Assembly: GCA_018224485.1 (NCBI GenBank)
Contig: JAGTVE010000012.1
Span: 1-49,002, forward strand
From: Thioalkalivibrio sp.
GTDB taxonomy: Bacteria > Pseudomonadota > Gammaproteobacteria > Ectothiorhodospirales > Ectothiorhodospiraceae
Reading direction: 5' to 3'
Length of the DNA: 49,002 nt
Part shown: piece after piece, positions 15,579-23,986 of the stretch
Layout of the letters: each line of letters opens with the position of its first letter
Position numbering within the stretch: position 1 is the stretch's first letter
Notes under the pieces: model-generated
Told to the model about the DNA's origin: nothing
The model's database searches: none
What the model saw: only the letters and a program-made list of their open reading frames with translations
Position numbers and translations under genes: made by a program

Positions 15579-17465
15579 TCAATCCTCCCGCGGCGCGGCA
15601 GCATGCATCGGCGCCGGCCGGATCCGTCCGGCGTGGAATTCCAGCCAGGCTGGCTGCCGCACCCAGTTCCGTGTCGGCGGGTGCTGCTGCCAGGTCCCGG
15701 CGACCCCGCTCACCTCGAGATGCGGGGCACGCCCGTAGAGCGGGAGCTCCGCGGCGACGTCCATCGCGTCGATCCCGAGGGCGGCGAAGCGCGGCAGGCG
15801 CGAGGCCGCGGTATCGATCTCTTCCGTGGAGGCCAGTTCCGCAAGCAGCCCGGGATCCGGGTTCAGGTCGGGATGCAGCCAGGGCGCATCCGGGAAACGG
15901 ATTCCGCTCAGGTCCAGATCCAGGTCAGGCTGTGGCCGGCCCTCGTAAACGTGCGAGGTGGCCAGCATCGGCAGCTGGTCCGCCCGGTGGTAGTGAAGGT
16001 GTGGCACCACGAGTCGCAGATCCGCCGCCGATCCCGCGACGAAGATCATGTCGATGTCGCTCCGGATCTGGGCGTCGGCCTCCAGTTCCAGTCGCGTCTG
16101 GCGCCGCACCCGCTGGATGCGCTGTTCACTGGCGTCGATGCCCAGCGCGGTCCCGATCCGGGCATTGATGTCGGGCGAGCGCGCCTCGAAGCGGTGCTCG
16201 GCCGTTACGCGTCCGTCCTGACGCTCGAAGGATTCCCTGAACGCGGTGGCGACGCGGTCGCCGAACGCTCCCTCGGGTACCAGCACCAGGGCCCGGTCGC
16301 TGCCCAGCCCGTGCGCACGATCCGCGACCGCCCGGGCATCGTCCTCGGGCGACAGCGACAGCACCCAGAAGGGGGTCTGCAGCGGTCGGGACGGATGGTT
16401 GAGCAGCAGCGTGGGCACGCTGGAATCGATGGTTGCCACCCGGTCCACCGCCTCGCGCACCAGCGGTCCGATCACGCGGTCCGCGCCCTGCTGCAGGGCA
16501 TTGCGGTAGGCCGCATCCGCGAGATCCTCCTGGCCTGCGGTATCCAGGATCAGCAGGGAGGTGCCCGTGCCGTGGGCCTCGTAGAACTGTGCGGCGATGC
16601 CCTCGAGCAGCGCATTGCCAAGGTCGGCAAGAGGCCCCGTCAGTGGCAGCAGTACCGCAACGCGTCCCGGTGGATCGACCGGCCGCAGCACGGCCTCGCG
16701 CAGTTCCGGCACCAGGAGCTGACCCGGGTGTCGGGGATGTGCCCGCTTCCAGTCGGCGACCGCCTCCTCGAAGGCGTCAGGATCGGTTCCGGCCTCGCGA
16801 AGCGCACGGAACAGCCCGGTCCATCCGTGGATCTGCGCGGATTCCTCCAGTGCGTCGAGCCCTCGGTGCCCCGTCGGCGCCAGCGCCGCAAGAAGCCGCC
16901 AGATCGCCTGCTGGTTTGCGCTCTGCACCTCGGGCCGGTCGACCAGGTACGGGTCCAGTTCCACTCGCGCCAGCAGGGCATCCATCGTCGGTCCGTGGAA
17001 TGTCAGCAGCTCCGCGTGCAGTGCCAGCGCGTCCCTGTACAGCCGGGTGTCCGGCGTCTTGTCCACCGGCGGCAGGCGCTCGAGCGCGCGCCCGGATTCG
17101 CCGCGCAGCATCGCGAGGCGTGCTCCGCGATAACGGTCCGCAAGGGTGCCGCGCCCCTCCTCCGGCAGCAGTGTCCAGAGCCTGTCCGCGCGCAGCACCA
17201 GGTCACCGGTCGGTTCGTCCAGCACCAGCACCGCGTCGATCGCGGTCCGGGCGGGTGCCGGATCCGGGGTGGACTCGGCCTCGATCAGCAGATTCCGGGC
17301 CCGCTCCTCGGGGCTCATCGCGACCGCCTCGGGTCCCGGCGCTGCGGGTGGCGGTGCTGGACGGGGCGCGGCACAAGCGGCCAGCAGGATGCCGAGGCAC
17401 CCGGCGACCAGGATCCGCGCTGTCGCGGCCCGGCGCGTGGAGGGAGTGGTGTGGGTTAGAGTCAC
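15579..17465 (-). CDS. lpoA: LpoA-type outer-membrane lipoprotein activator of PBP1A
   Basis: LpoA is anchored in the outer membrane and stimulates the peptidoglycan synthase PBP1A from outside. The 628-residue product has a lipobox LLAAC with the lipidated Cys at residue 31, then a Pro/Ala linker, a helical TPR-like N-terminal part (about 50-270) and a periplasmic-binding-protein-like C-terminal domain (about 270-600, starting at RVAVLLPLTGPLADLG). The start codon appears to be GTG, with no strong Shine-Dalgarno. It is head to head with rsmI, 34 nt apart, as in E. coli. The sequence is diverged from enteric LpoA, but domain plan and context agree. Confidence 0.9.
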   Translation of the reverse strand: MTLTHTTPSTRRAATARILVAGCLGILLAACAAPRPAPPPAAPGPEAVAMSPEERARNLLIEAESTPDPAPARTAIDAVLVLDEPTGDLVLRADRLWTLLPEEGRGTLADRYRGARLAMLRGESGRALERLPPVDKTPDTRLYRDALALHAELLTFHGPTMDALLARVELDPYLVDRPEVQSANQQAIWRLLAALAPTGHRGLDALEESAQIHGWTGLFRALREAGTDPDAFEEAVADWKRAHPRHPGQLLVPELREAVLRPVDPPGRVAVLLPLTGPLADLGNALLEGIAAQFYEAHGTGTSLLILDTAGQEDLADAAYRNALQQGADRVIGPLVREAVDRVATIDSSVPTLLLNHPSRPLQTPFWVLSLSPEDDARAVADRAHGLGSDRALVLVPEGAFGDRVATAFRESFERQDGRVTAEHRFEARSPDINARIGTALGIDASEQRIQRVRRQTRLELEADAQIRSDIDMIFVAGSAADLRLVVPHLHYHRADQLPMLATSHVYEGRPQPDLDLDLSGIRFPDAPWLHPDLNPDPGLLAELASTEEIDTAASRLPRFAALGIDAMDVAAELPLYGRAPHLEVSGVAGTWQQHPPTRNWVRQPAWLEFHAGRIRPAPMHAAAPRED

Positions 17466-17499
17466 GAAGGGTTCTTGGACCGATGAGGGGGAACCAGTA
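17466..17499. promoter_or_regulatory. Very short divergent region between lpoA and rsmI
   Basis: Only 34 nt lie between the two start codons, so core promoters of both genes must extend into the opposite gene. The rsmI side contains its Shine-Dalgarno GAGGGGG at about 17485-17491. I see no clear promoter hexamers within the gap. Confidence 0.4.
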
Positions 17500-18387
17500 T
17501 TGAAAGAGCGTCACACGCTGTCAACGCGACCCGGGAAACTCTGGGTGGTCGCCACGCCAATCGGAAATCTTGAAGATCTGGCGCCGCGCGCGCGCCGGGT
17601 GCTGGCCAGCGTCGATCTGATCGCGGCGGAGGACACGCGCCACAGCGGGCGCCTGCTGTCCCGGCTCGGGATATCGACGCCCCTGATGAGCCTGCACGAG
17701 CACAACGAGGAGGCCCGGGTCCCCGGGCTAGTGGAGCGGCTGCGGCAGGGTCAGGACATCGCGCTGGTGTCGGACGCCGGGACACCCCTGCTGTCCGATC
17801 CCGGCTTCCGGCTCGTGCGGGCCTGCCGCGAGGCGGGGCTCGAGGTGCTGCCGGTGCCCGGGCCGGGTGCTGCCATCGCGGCGCTGTCCGTTGCCGGTCT
17901 GCCCTCGGACCGCTTCTGTTTCGAGGGCTTCCTGCCCGCCTCCGGGCCGGCCCGGCGGGAGCGGCTCGGGGCGCTGCTGGCTTCTCCCGTTACCGTGGTC
18001 TGTTTCGAATCCGCGCACCGGGTCACGGGCACCGCGGCGGATCTCGCGGAGCTTGCGCCGGAGCGCGGGGTCTTCCTCGCCCGGGAGATGACCAAGCAGT
18101 TCGAGGAACACTTCTTCGGCGCGGCGTCCATGCTGGCCGGCTGGCTCGATCTGGATCCGAACCGGACCCGGGGCGAATTCGTGCTGGTGATCGCGCCGCA
18201 CCGGCCAACGCAGACTGCCGGGGAGGACCCGGAACTGGAGGAAGAGGTCGAACGGGTACTCGGTGCCCTGGTCGGGGAACTGCCCCTGAAGCAGGCCGTC
18301 CGCCTGGCGGTGCGGATCACCGGTGTCGCACGCAATCGGCTGTACGCGCGGGCCCTCGAGCTCGCGGGCGGAGACGCCGCGTCCTAG
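17500..18387 (+). CDS. rsmI: RsmI, 16S rRNA (cytidine-1402 2'-O)-methyltransferase
   Basis: RsmI 2'-O-methylates C1402 of 16S rRNA in the decoding centre using SAM. The 295-residue product is a tetrapyrrole-methylase-fold protein. Motifs are LWVVATPIGNLEDLAPRA at the N-terminus, AAEDTRHSGRLL, SDAGTPLLSDPGF and VLPVPGPGA. The start is TTG 17500, preceded by GAGGGGG with about 8 nt spacing; the frame is open further upstream but has no better start. It ends just before the rnpB promoter. Confidence 0.94.
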   Translation: MKERHTLSTRPGKLWVVATPIGNLEDLAPRARRVLASVDLIAAEDTRHSGRLLSRLGISTPLMSLHEHNEEARVPGLVERLRQGQDIALVSDAGTPLLSDPGFRLVRACREAGLEVLPVPGPGAAIAALSVAGLPSDRFCFEGFLPASGPARRERLGALLASPVTVVCFESAHRVTGTAADLAELAPERGVFLAREMTKQFEEHFFGAASMLAGWLDLDPNRTRGEFVLVIAPHRPTQTAGEDPELEEEVERVLGALVGELPLKQAVRLAVRITGVARNRLYARALELAGGDAAS

Positions 18388-18448
18388 TGGGCCATGCGGA
18401 AAGTTCGGTATCAGATCGCTTCGCCTCTTGCGCCTGACCCGCCACCGG

Positions 18449-18477
18449 TTGCGTCCCGGCCCGGCGGCGCGTAAAAG
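18449..18477 (+). promoter_or_regulatory. Promoter of rnpB
   Basis: TTGCGT (18449-18454) and TAAAAG (18472-18477) are spaced by 17 nt with a GC-rich spacer. Transcription would start at about 18484, exactly where the P1 helix of the RNase P RNA begins. That agreement supports the call although the -35 is only moderate. Confidence 0.6.
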
Positions 18478-18482
18478 TACAG

Positions 18483-18841
18483 ACGGGAGCCGGCCGGATC
18501 GTCGCTGCGCGCGAGCGTGGAGGAAAGTCCGGGCTCCGCAGGGCAGGACGCCAGGTAATGCCTGGGCGGCGCGAGCCGACGGAAAGTGCCACAGAAAACA
18601 TACCGCCGATGGGACCGGCATTGTCCGGTCCACAGGTAAGGGTGAAATGGTGCGGCAAGAGCGCACCGCGCGCCTGGCAACAGTGCGTGGCAGGGTAAAC
18701 CCCGTCCGGAGCAAGGCCAAATAGGGGTGCCACGATGTGGCCCGCATCGCACCCGGGTAGGCTGCTCGAGGCGCCTGGTGACAGGCGTCCCAGAGGAATG
18801 ACGGTCCTCGACAGAACCCGGCTTACAGGCCGGCTCCCACT
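18483..18841 (+). ncRNA. rnpB: RNase P RNA component, bacterial type A
   Basis: The ribozyme of RNase P removes 5' leaders from pre-tRNAs. The conserved 5' core GAGGAAAGTCCGGGCTCC begins near 18528 and the 3' core ends with GACAGAACCCGGCTTACAGG. The 5' GGGAGCCGGCC (18485-18495) pairs perfectly with GGCCGGCTCCC (18828-18838) to form P1. The conserved AGGGTGAAA and GGCAGGGTAAACCCC segments lie between, as expected for type A. Length is about 360 nt, usual for the family. Ends are estimated from P1 to within a few nucleotides. Open frames across this region are spurious. Confidence 0.96.
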
Positions 18842-18983
18842 ATTCCCCACCTCCGCGCCCCGCGCAGGGCCAGCGCGTCCGCCCCGATGCTCCCTATAGC
18901 TCAAGTGAACTCTTAAGTAACCTCACCAAGGCTCCGCTTTTGAGACGTTTTCCGGCTCTTGCGCCCGTTGCAATGCGCGTGCG

Positions 18984-19014
18984 TAAGTGTTTGTCGGCGA
19001 ACGCTTATTTTTTT
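18984..19014 (+). terminator. Intrinsic terminator between rnpB and the dcw promoter
   Basis: TAAGTGTT (18984-18991) pairs with AACGCTTA (19000-19007), 8 bp with one G-U pair, followed at once by seven T (19008-19014). The stem is AT-rich for this genome, but the arrangement is that of a Rho-independent terminator. It would stop rsmI/rnpB transcription 20 nt before the dcw -35 box. The rest of the 18842-18983 gap shows nothing I recognise. Confidence 0.55.
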
Positions 19015-19034
19015 CAGGTCCCTGCATTTTTTGC

Positions 19035-19064
19035 TTGACGGGTGCTGCGGGGCGTCCATATAGT
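19035..19064 (+). promoter_or_regulatory. Principal promoter of the dcw cluster (PmraZ)
   Basis: TTGACG (19035-19040) and TATAGT (19059-19064) with 18 nt between form a near-consensus sigma70 promoter, preceded by T-rich DNA that could serve as an UP element. Transcription should start near 19071, about 45 nt before mraZ and within the first MraZ box. Confidence 0.75.
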
Positions 19065-19073
19065 GTCGAAAAG

Positions 19074-19098
19074 TGGGGGAGCGTGGGGACGAGTGGAT
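19074..19098 (+). promoter_or_regulatory. MraZ operator: three TGGxx repeats at 10-nt spacing
   Basis: TGGGG (19074-19078), TGGGG (19084-19088) and TGGAT (19094-19098) are separated by exactly 5 nt each. From E. coli and other bacteria, MraZ binds direct TGGGN repeats with 5-nt spacers upstream of its own gene. Here the repeats lie at the transcription start and leader, so binding should repress the dcw promoter. The third repeat is imperfect. Confidence 0.75.
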
Positions 19099-19115
19099 CC
19101 CCGACGAGGCACTCA

Positions 19116-19565
19116 ATGTTCCGAGGGGTCAGCCAGCTGAGTGTGGACGCGAAGGGGCGCATCGCCGTGCCCGCGCGCTACCGTGATGCCCTCAGCGAGG
19201 ACTGCAGTGGTCACATGGTGATCACCGTCGACCGGGACGGTTGCCTGCTTCTGTACCCGGCGCCCGAGTGGGAGCGCATCGAACAGGCCCTGATGTCCCG
19301 TCCGAACATCAATTCGCACGTGCGCAAGCTGCAGCGCCTGCTGGTGGGGCACGCGACGGAATGCGATCTCGACGGGCAGGGGCGCCTGCTGCTGCCACCG
19401 CCATTGCGCGAGTTCGCAGGGCTGTCCAAGAGGGTCGTGCTGGTGGGGCAGGGCAAAAAGTTCGAAATATGGGACGAGGACACCTGGTCCCGCAACCGCG
19501 AACTCTGGTTCGGGGAGGATGCGGATGAAGCACTCAGCGAAGCGCTCGAATCCATCGCGCTCTGA
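19116..19565 (+). CDS. mraZ: MraZ, transcriptional regulator of the dcw cluster
   Basis: MraZ is an AbrB-like swapped-hairpin DNA-binding protein that forms a ring and controls dcw transcription. The 149-residue product has the two MraZ repeats: MFRGVSQLSVDAKGRIAVPA (residues 1-20) and the second DLDGQGRLLLPPPLREFAGL (about residues 84-103). ATG 19116 gives the standard N-terminus; the frame is open further upstream but that is leader. It is the first gene of dcw, 5 nt before rsmH, and follows its own operator. Confidence 0.96.
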   Translation: MFRGVSQLSVDAKGRIAVPARYRDALSEDCSGHMVITVDRDGCLLLYPAPEWERIEQALMSRPNINSHVRKLQRLLVGHATECDLDGQGRLLLPPPLREFAGLSKRVVLVGQGKKFEIWDEDTWSRNRELWFGEDADEALSEALESIAL

Positions 19566-19570
19566 AACCC

Positions 19571-20509
19571 GTGAACAACAGCGTCCCGCATATACCGGTG
19601 CTGCTGGAGGCGGTGCTGGAGGGCCTCGCGATCCAGCCTGCCGGCCGCTACGTGGACGGCACCTTCGGGCGGGGCGGGCACAGCCGGGCCATCCTCTCGC
19701 GGCTGGGACCCCGGGGTGCGCTGCTGGCAATGGATCGCGACCCTGCCGCTCGCGACGCCGCCCGGCAGCTGGCGGCCGATCCCCGCTTCACATTCACAAG
19801 GGAGCGCTTTTCGCACATGGTTGAGGCGATCCAGCAACACTGGCCCGAAGGCGGGGTCGACGGGGTGCTGCTGGACCTGGGGGTCTCCTCGCCGCAGCTG
19901 GACGAGTCGGCGCGCGGCTTCAGCTTTCAGAAGGACGGCCCTCTGGACATGCGCATGGATCCGGATGCGGGTACCCCGGTCTGCGAGTGGCTCAACCGGG
20001 CCGACCAAAAGGCGATCGCCGACACCATCTACAGCCTGGGCGAGGAACGCCATTCCCGCCGCATCGCCCGCGCGATCGTCGATGCCCGGCGCAGCGCCCC
20101 GATCACCCGCACCGCGCAGCTGGCGGATCTGGTGCGCCGCGCGGTGCCGCGCAGCGAGCCCGGCCGGCACCCGGCGACCCGTACCTTCCAGGCGCTGCGC
20201 ATCCTGGCAAACGATGAACTGGGCGAGCTGAAGGTCTGGCTGGAGACCATTCCGGCGGTGCTCAGGCCGGGGGCAAGGCTGGTGGTGATGAGTTTCCACT
20301 CGCTCGAGGACCGCATGGTCAAGCGCGCATTCCAGGGACGCACGGATGTCGCCGGGTCACGTCTGCCGCGGGGTCTTCCGGTCGAGCCCGCGGTCACGGA
20401 GCCCCCGCTTCGGACCGTCGGCAAGCCGGTGCGTCCGGACCCGCGGGAATGCGAGCGCAACCCGCGGGCGCGCTCCGCGGTGCTGCGGGTCGCGGAGAGG
20501 AACCCGTGA
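19571..20509 (+). CDS. rsmH: RsmH (MraW), 16S rRNA (cytosine-1402 N4)-methyltransferase
   Basis: RsmH N4-methylates C1402, the same nucleotide that RsmI 2'-O-methylates, and both genes are present in this window. The 312-residue product begins with GTG (19571). SAM-binding motifs are VDGTFGRGGHSRAIL, LLAMDRDPAARDAA, DGVLLDLGVSSPQLDESARG and near the C-terminus LVVMSFHSLEDRMVKRAF. No clear Shine-Dalgarno precedes it, so coupling to mraZ is likely. It overlaps ftsL as GTGA. Confidence 0.95.
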   Translation: MNNSVPHIPVLLEAVLEGLAIQPAGRYVDGTFGRGGHSRAILSRLGPRGALLAMDRDPAARDAARQLAADPRFTFTRERFSHMVEAIQQHWPEGGVDGVLLDLGVSSPQLDESARGFSFQKDGPLDMRMDPDAGTPVCEWLNRADQKAIADTIYSLGEERHSRRIARAIVDARRSAPITRTAQLADLVRRAVPRSEPGRHPATRTFQALRILANDELGELKVWLETIPAVLRPGARLVVMSFHSLEDRMVKRAFQGRTDVAGSRLPRGLPVEPAVTEPPLRTVGKPVRPDPRECERNPRARSAVLRVAERNP

Positions 20510-20790
20510 GCCGGGTGCTGATCCTCCAGGTCCTGCTGGCGGCGCTGGTCTTCGCGTCGGCGATCGGCGTGGTCGTTGCGCGTCACGAGGCACGGCAGGC
20601 CTTCATCGAGCACCAGGCGCAGCTGAAGCAGCGCGATGCGCTGAACCTCGAGTGGACACAGCTTCAGCTCGAGCAGGCCACATGGGCGACACAGGCGAGG
20701 ATCGAGACCAGCGCGCGGGAGCGCCTGAACATGATCCGCCCCGGACCGGACCGGACCATCTACGTCGAGGGTGGCTCATGGGCGCGCTGA
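20506..20790 (+). CDS. ftsL: FtsL, bitopic division protein
   Basis: FtsL forms the FtsQLB complex with FtsB and FtsQ and activates FtsWI. The 94-residue product has a short cytoplasmic N-terminus, one membrane helix (about residues 4-24) and a periplasmic coiled coil (about 26-72, with QAQLKQRDALNLEWTQLQLE), ending in ARERLNMIRPGPDRTIYVEG. GTG 20506 is preceded by GGAGAGG (20494-20500). It overlaps rsmH by 4 nt and ftsI by 13 nt. Sequence conservation of FtsL is low, so position and topology are the main evidence. Confidence 0.92.
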   Translation: MSRVLILQVLLAALVFASAIGVVVARHEARQAFIEHQAQLKQRDALNLEWTQLQLEQATWATQARIETSARERLNMIRPGPDRTIYVEGGSWAR

Positions 20791-22496
20791 GACGCGAGGT
20801 TAGCCACTGGCGCCTGAAGGTGCTCGCGGCCGGTCTGCTCGTGTTTACCGCGATGCTGGTGCTCCGTGCACTGGACCTCCAGGTGCTGAAGCAGGAATTC
20901 CTGCAGGGTCAGGGCGAGGCGCGGCAGGTCCGCACCATCGTGGAACCGGCGCACCGGGGGATGATCACCGACCGCAACGGCGAGCCCCTTGCGATCTCCG
21001 GCCCGGTGGAGACCGTCTGGGCGCATCCGGGCGAGCTGCTGGACGCGGCCGAACGGCTGCCCGAGCTGGCGCGCGTGCTCGAGCTCGAGCCGGCGGTGCT
21101 TCGGGCCCGCATCGAGACGCGTGCCGATCGTGAATTCGTCTACCTCAGGCGCCATCTGCCCCCGGAACAGGCGCAGCAGGTGTCCGCGTTACATGTGCCC
21201 GGCGTCGCGCTGATGCGGGAATTCCGCCGCTACTATCCCCATGGCGAGGCCACCGCGCACATCATCGGCTTCACCGACATCGACGAGCGCGGCCAGGAGG
21301 GCATGGAGCTGGCGTTCGACGGCTGGCTCTCCGGGAGGCCCGGAGCGAAGCGCGTGCTCCGCGACCGTCATGGTCAGAGCATCCGTGACGTGGCCGCGAT
21401 CCGCGCGGCCCAGGACGGGCACGATCTGCGCCTTACCATCGACCAGCGCCTGCAGTATCTCGCCTACCGCGAGCTGAAGGCCGCGGTGCAGGCGCACCAG
21501 GCCCGCGGAGGTTCTGCGGTGCTGGTGGACGCCCTCAGCGGCGACATCCTCGCCCTGGTGAACCAGCCCGGTTTCAATCCGAACAACCGGGTCCGGCTGG
21601 ACCTGTCACTGACGCGGAACCGCGCGGTCACCGACACGCTGGAGCCGGGTTCCGTGATCAAGCCGTTCACCGTGGCCGCGGCGCTGGAGACCGGCACCGT
21701 GAGCGCGGACGTGGAGCTCGACACGGCCCCGGGCACGATGCGGGTCGGGCGGCACACGGTCCGCGACATCCGGGACTTCGGACGCATCGATCTGACCACG
21801 CTGATCTCCCGCTCCTCGAATGTCGGTTCCACGCAACTCGCGCTGGAGACCCCTCCCGGAGATTTCTGGCGCATGCTGGACCGCGCCGGATTCGGGCGCC
21901 ACCTGGAGACCGGGCTGCCGGGCGAGACCAGGGGGCTGCTGCGGGACTTCCCGACCTGGCGCCGCGTCGAGCAGGCCACGCTCGGTTACGGCTACGGACT
22001 GTCGGTGACACCGCTGCATCTCGCCGCCGCCTATACCGTCTTCGCCAACGACGGCCAGCGGATACCCCTGAGGCTGGTGGAAACGGCCGGCGATGAACGC
22101 CGGCCCGAGGCCGTGATGAGCCGTGACACCGCGGGGCAGATCCTGGCGATGATGGAGCATGTGACCGGTGCCGAGGGCACGGCGCGCCAGGCGACGATCG
22201 CCGGCTATCGGGTCGCGGGCAAGACCGGAACCAGCCGCAAGGCCATTGCCGGCGGTTATGCCTCCGACCGCTACCACTCCGCCTTCGTCGGCGTGGCTCC
22301 GGTATCGAATCCGCGTTTCGTGATGGTGGTAGTGATCGACGAACCCGACGACGGCGTGTACTACGGCGGCGCGGTTGCGGCACCGGTCTTCTCGACCGTG
22401 GTGGAGAGCGCCCTGCGACTGTTCAACGTGCCGCCGGACCGGCTCGGGGTACCGGAACTGCGCATGGCGCAGGAGCAGGGAGGACCGCGATCATGA
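20778..22496 (+). CDS. ftsI: FtsI (PBP3), septal peptidoglycan transpeptidase
   Basis: FtsI cross-links septal peptidoglycan as partner of the glycosyltransferase FtsW. The 572-residue product has an N-terminal membrane anchor (about 13-31), a pedestal domain and a transpeptidase domain. All penicillin-binding motifs are present: S292-V-I-K295, S346-S-N348 and K482-T-G-T485. The RGMITDRNGEPLA motif of class B PBPs is at about residues 60-72. The start ATG 20778 lies inside the ftsL end; the end overlaps murE as ATGA. Confidence 0.96.
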   Translation: MGALRREVSHWRLKVLAAGLLVFTAMLVLRALDLQVLKQEFLQGQGEARQVRTIVEPAHRGMITDRNGEPLAISGPVETVWAHPGELLDAAERLPELARVLELEPAVLRARIETRADREFVYLRRHLPPEQAQQVSALHVPGVALMREFRRYYPHGEATAHIIGFTDIDERGQEGMELAFDGWLSGRPGAKRVLRDRHGQSIRDVAAIRAAQDGHDLRLTIDQRLQYLAYRELKAAVQAHQARGGSAVLVDALSGDILALVNQPGFNPNNRVRLDLSLTRNRAVTDTLEPGSVIKPFTVAAALETGTVSADVELDTAPGTMRVGRHTVRDIRDFGRIDLTTLISRSSNVGSTQLALETPPGDFWRMLDRAGFGRHLETGLPGETRGLLRDFPTWRRVEQATLGYGYGLSVTPLHLAAAYTVFANDGQRIPLRLVETAGDERRPEAVMSRDTAGQILAMMEHVTGAEGTARQATIAGYRVAGKTGTSRKAIAGGYASDRYHSAFVGVAPVSNPRFVMVVVIDEPDDGVYYGGAVAAPVFSTVVESALRLFNVPPDRLGVPELRMAQEQGGPRS

Positions 22497-23986
22497 CCGC
22501 CGCGGCATTGCCGCTCTCGTGCCTGCTGCCGGAGGGGCGGGGCCTCCCCGAGATCCGGGTGCGGGGCCTCTCGATGAGCAGCGCGGACCTGGCGCCCGGC
22601 TGGGCCTTCGTCGCGTTGGGTGGCACGCGGGCCCACGGTCTGGACTTCGCCGCCGATGCGCTGGCGCAGGGTGCGGTCGCGGTGCTGTGGGATGAGCGGG
22701 CGGATCCGGGGTTCGGGGATCCGCGATTCGTGCGCGTATCCGGCCTGCGCGGGCGACTGCCGGAACTGGCGCGCCGGCTCTTCGGCGCCTGGCCCGAGCA
22801 GCGGCCGCTGATCGCGATCACGGGTACCGACGGCAAGACCTCCGTCAGCCACCAGGTCAGCATTGCACTGGCCGGACTGGGCGTCCGCTGTGCGGTGATC
22901 GGAACACTGGGTGTCGGCTCCCCGGAGACACTGACTCCCACCGGCCACACGACGCCCGACGTGCTGCAGCTCCACCGGCATCTCGGGGAACTGGCGCGCG
23001 ACGGTTATGACGCGGTGGCACTGGAGGCCTCGTCCCATGCCCTGGTCCAGGGACGGCTCGAGGGACTGCGCCCCACGGTTGCGGTGCTGACCCACCTCGG
23101 ACGCGATCACCTGGACTACCACGGATCGATGGAGGCCTACGGGGAGGCGAAGTCCCGGCTGTTCCGGATACCCGGGCTCGGGGCGGCGGTGCTCAATGCC
23201 GACGACGCCCTCGGCCGCCGTCTCTTCGAGGAGATCGGCCGGGATCCGGAACGGATCGCCGGCTGCTGGTCCTACGGCGGCGGACCGGCACCGGGCGCGG
23301 CCGAACGTCACGTCCGCGCGGACCGCATCAGGGCCAGCGGCGACGGCCTCGCCTTCGACGTGACGATCGGATCCCTGCACGGGCGGGTGCGGGCGCCGCT
23401 GCTCGGGACCTTTCAGGTGGCGAATCTGCTCGCCACCCTGGGCACCCTGCTGGCCCTGGGGCATCCGCCGGAGCCCGCCATGCGCGCGCTCGACCGCGTG
23501 CGGGGCGTGCCGGGTCGGATGGAACGGTTCACGGTGCCGGGCGGTCCGGTCCTGGTCGTGGACTACGCACATACCGCGCGGGCGCTGGAGGCGGCGCTGC
23601 TGGCACTGCGGCCCCATACCGAGGGACGCCTGCGGGTGGTCTTCGGGTGTGGCGGCAACCGTGATCCGGGCAAACGTCCGATGATGGGCGAGGTGGCCAG
23701 CCGGCTTGCCGACGAAGTCATCGTGACCGATGACAACCCACGCGAAGAGGACCCCGGCGCGATCCGTCGCGAGGTCCTGCGCGGCTGTTCCGGACCGGCG
23801 GTGGTGCGCGACACCGGATCCCGGGCCACGGCCATCGAGACCGCCGTGGCCGAGTCTGGTGCAGGCGACGTCGTGCTGATCGCCGGCAAGGGACACGAGA
23901 CGACCCAGAACGTGGCCGGCAGGGAGCTGCCGTTCAGTGACCGCGAGGTGGCGCGGCGGCTGGCGGCGGGGAGTGCCGGCCCATGA
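22493..23986 (+). CDS. murE: MurE, UDP-MurNAc-L-Ala-D-Glu:meso-diaminopimelate ligase
   Basis: MurE adds the third residue of the stem peptide. The 497-residue product has the Mur-ligase P-loop ITGTDGKTSV with K115. TTPDVLQLHR and EASSHALVQGRL carry the nucleotide/metal region. The DNPR motif (in VTDDNPREEDP) predicts meso-DAP rather than lysine as substrate. A GGAGG-like site lies just before ATG 22493. Four-nt overlaps join it to ftsI and murF. Confidence 0.96.
   Translation: MTAAALPLSCLLPEGRGLPEIRVRGLSMSSADLAPGWAFVALGGTRAHGLDFAADALAQGAVAVLWDERADPGFGDPRFVRVSGLRGRLPELARRLFGAWPEQRPLIAITGTDGKTSVSHQVSIALAGLGVRCAVIGTLGVGSPETLTPTGHTTPDVLQLHRHLGELARDGYDAVALEASSHALVQGRLEGLRPTVAVLTHLGRDHLDYHGSMEAYGEAKSRLFRIPGLGAAVLNADDALGRRLFEEIGRDPERIAGCWSYGGGPAPGAAERHVRADRIRASGDGLAFDVTIGSLHGRVRAPLLGTFQVANLLATLGTLLALGHPPEPAMRALDRVRGVPGRMERFTVPGGPVLVVDYAHTARALEAALLALRPHTEGRLRVVFGCGGNRDPGKRPMMGEVASRLADEVIVTDDNPREEDPGAIRREVLRGCSGPAVVRDTGSRATAIETAVAESGAGDVVLIAGKGHETTQNVAGRELPFSDREVARRLAAGSAGP

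Noticed and set aside
15111..17459. 782-codon plus-strand frame opposite lpoA, yraN and the FAD oxidase
   Set aside because: It is antisense to three genes with clear family motifs and has no motif of its own.
18323..18904. Several small open frames across the RNase P RNA
   Set aside because: The region folds as rnpB with conserved core sequences and a perfect P1 helix; the frames have no support as genes.
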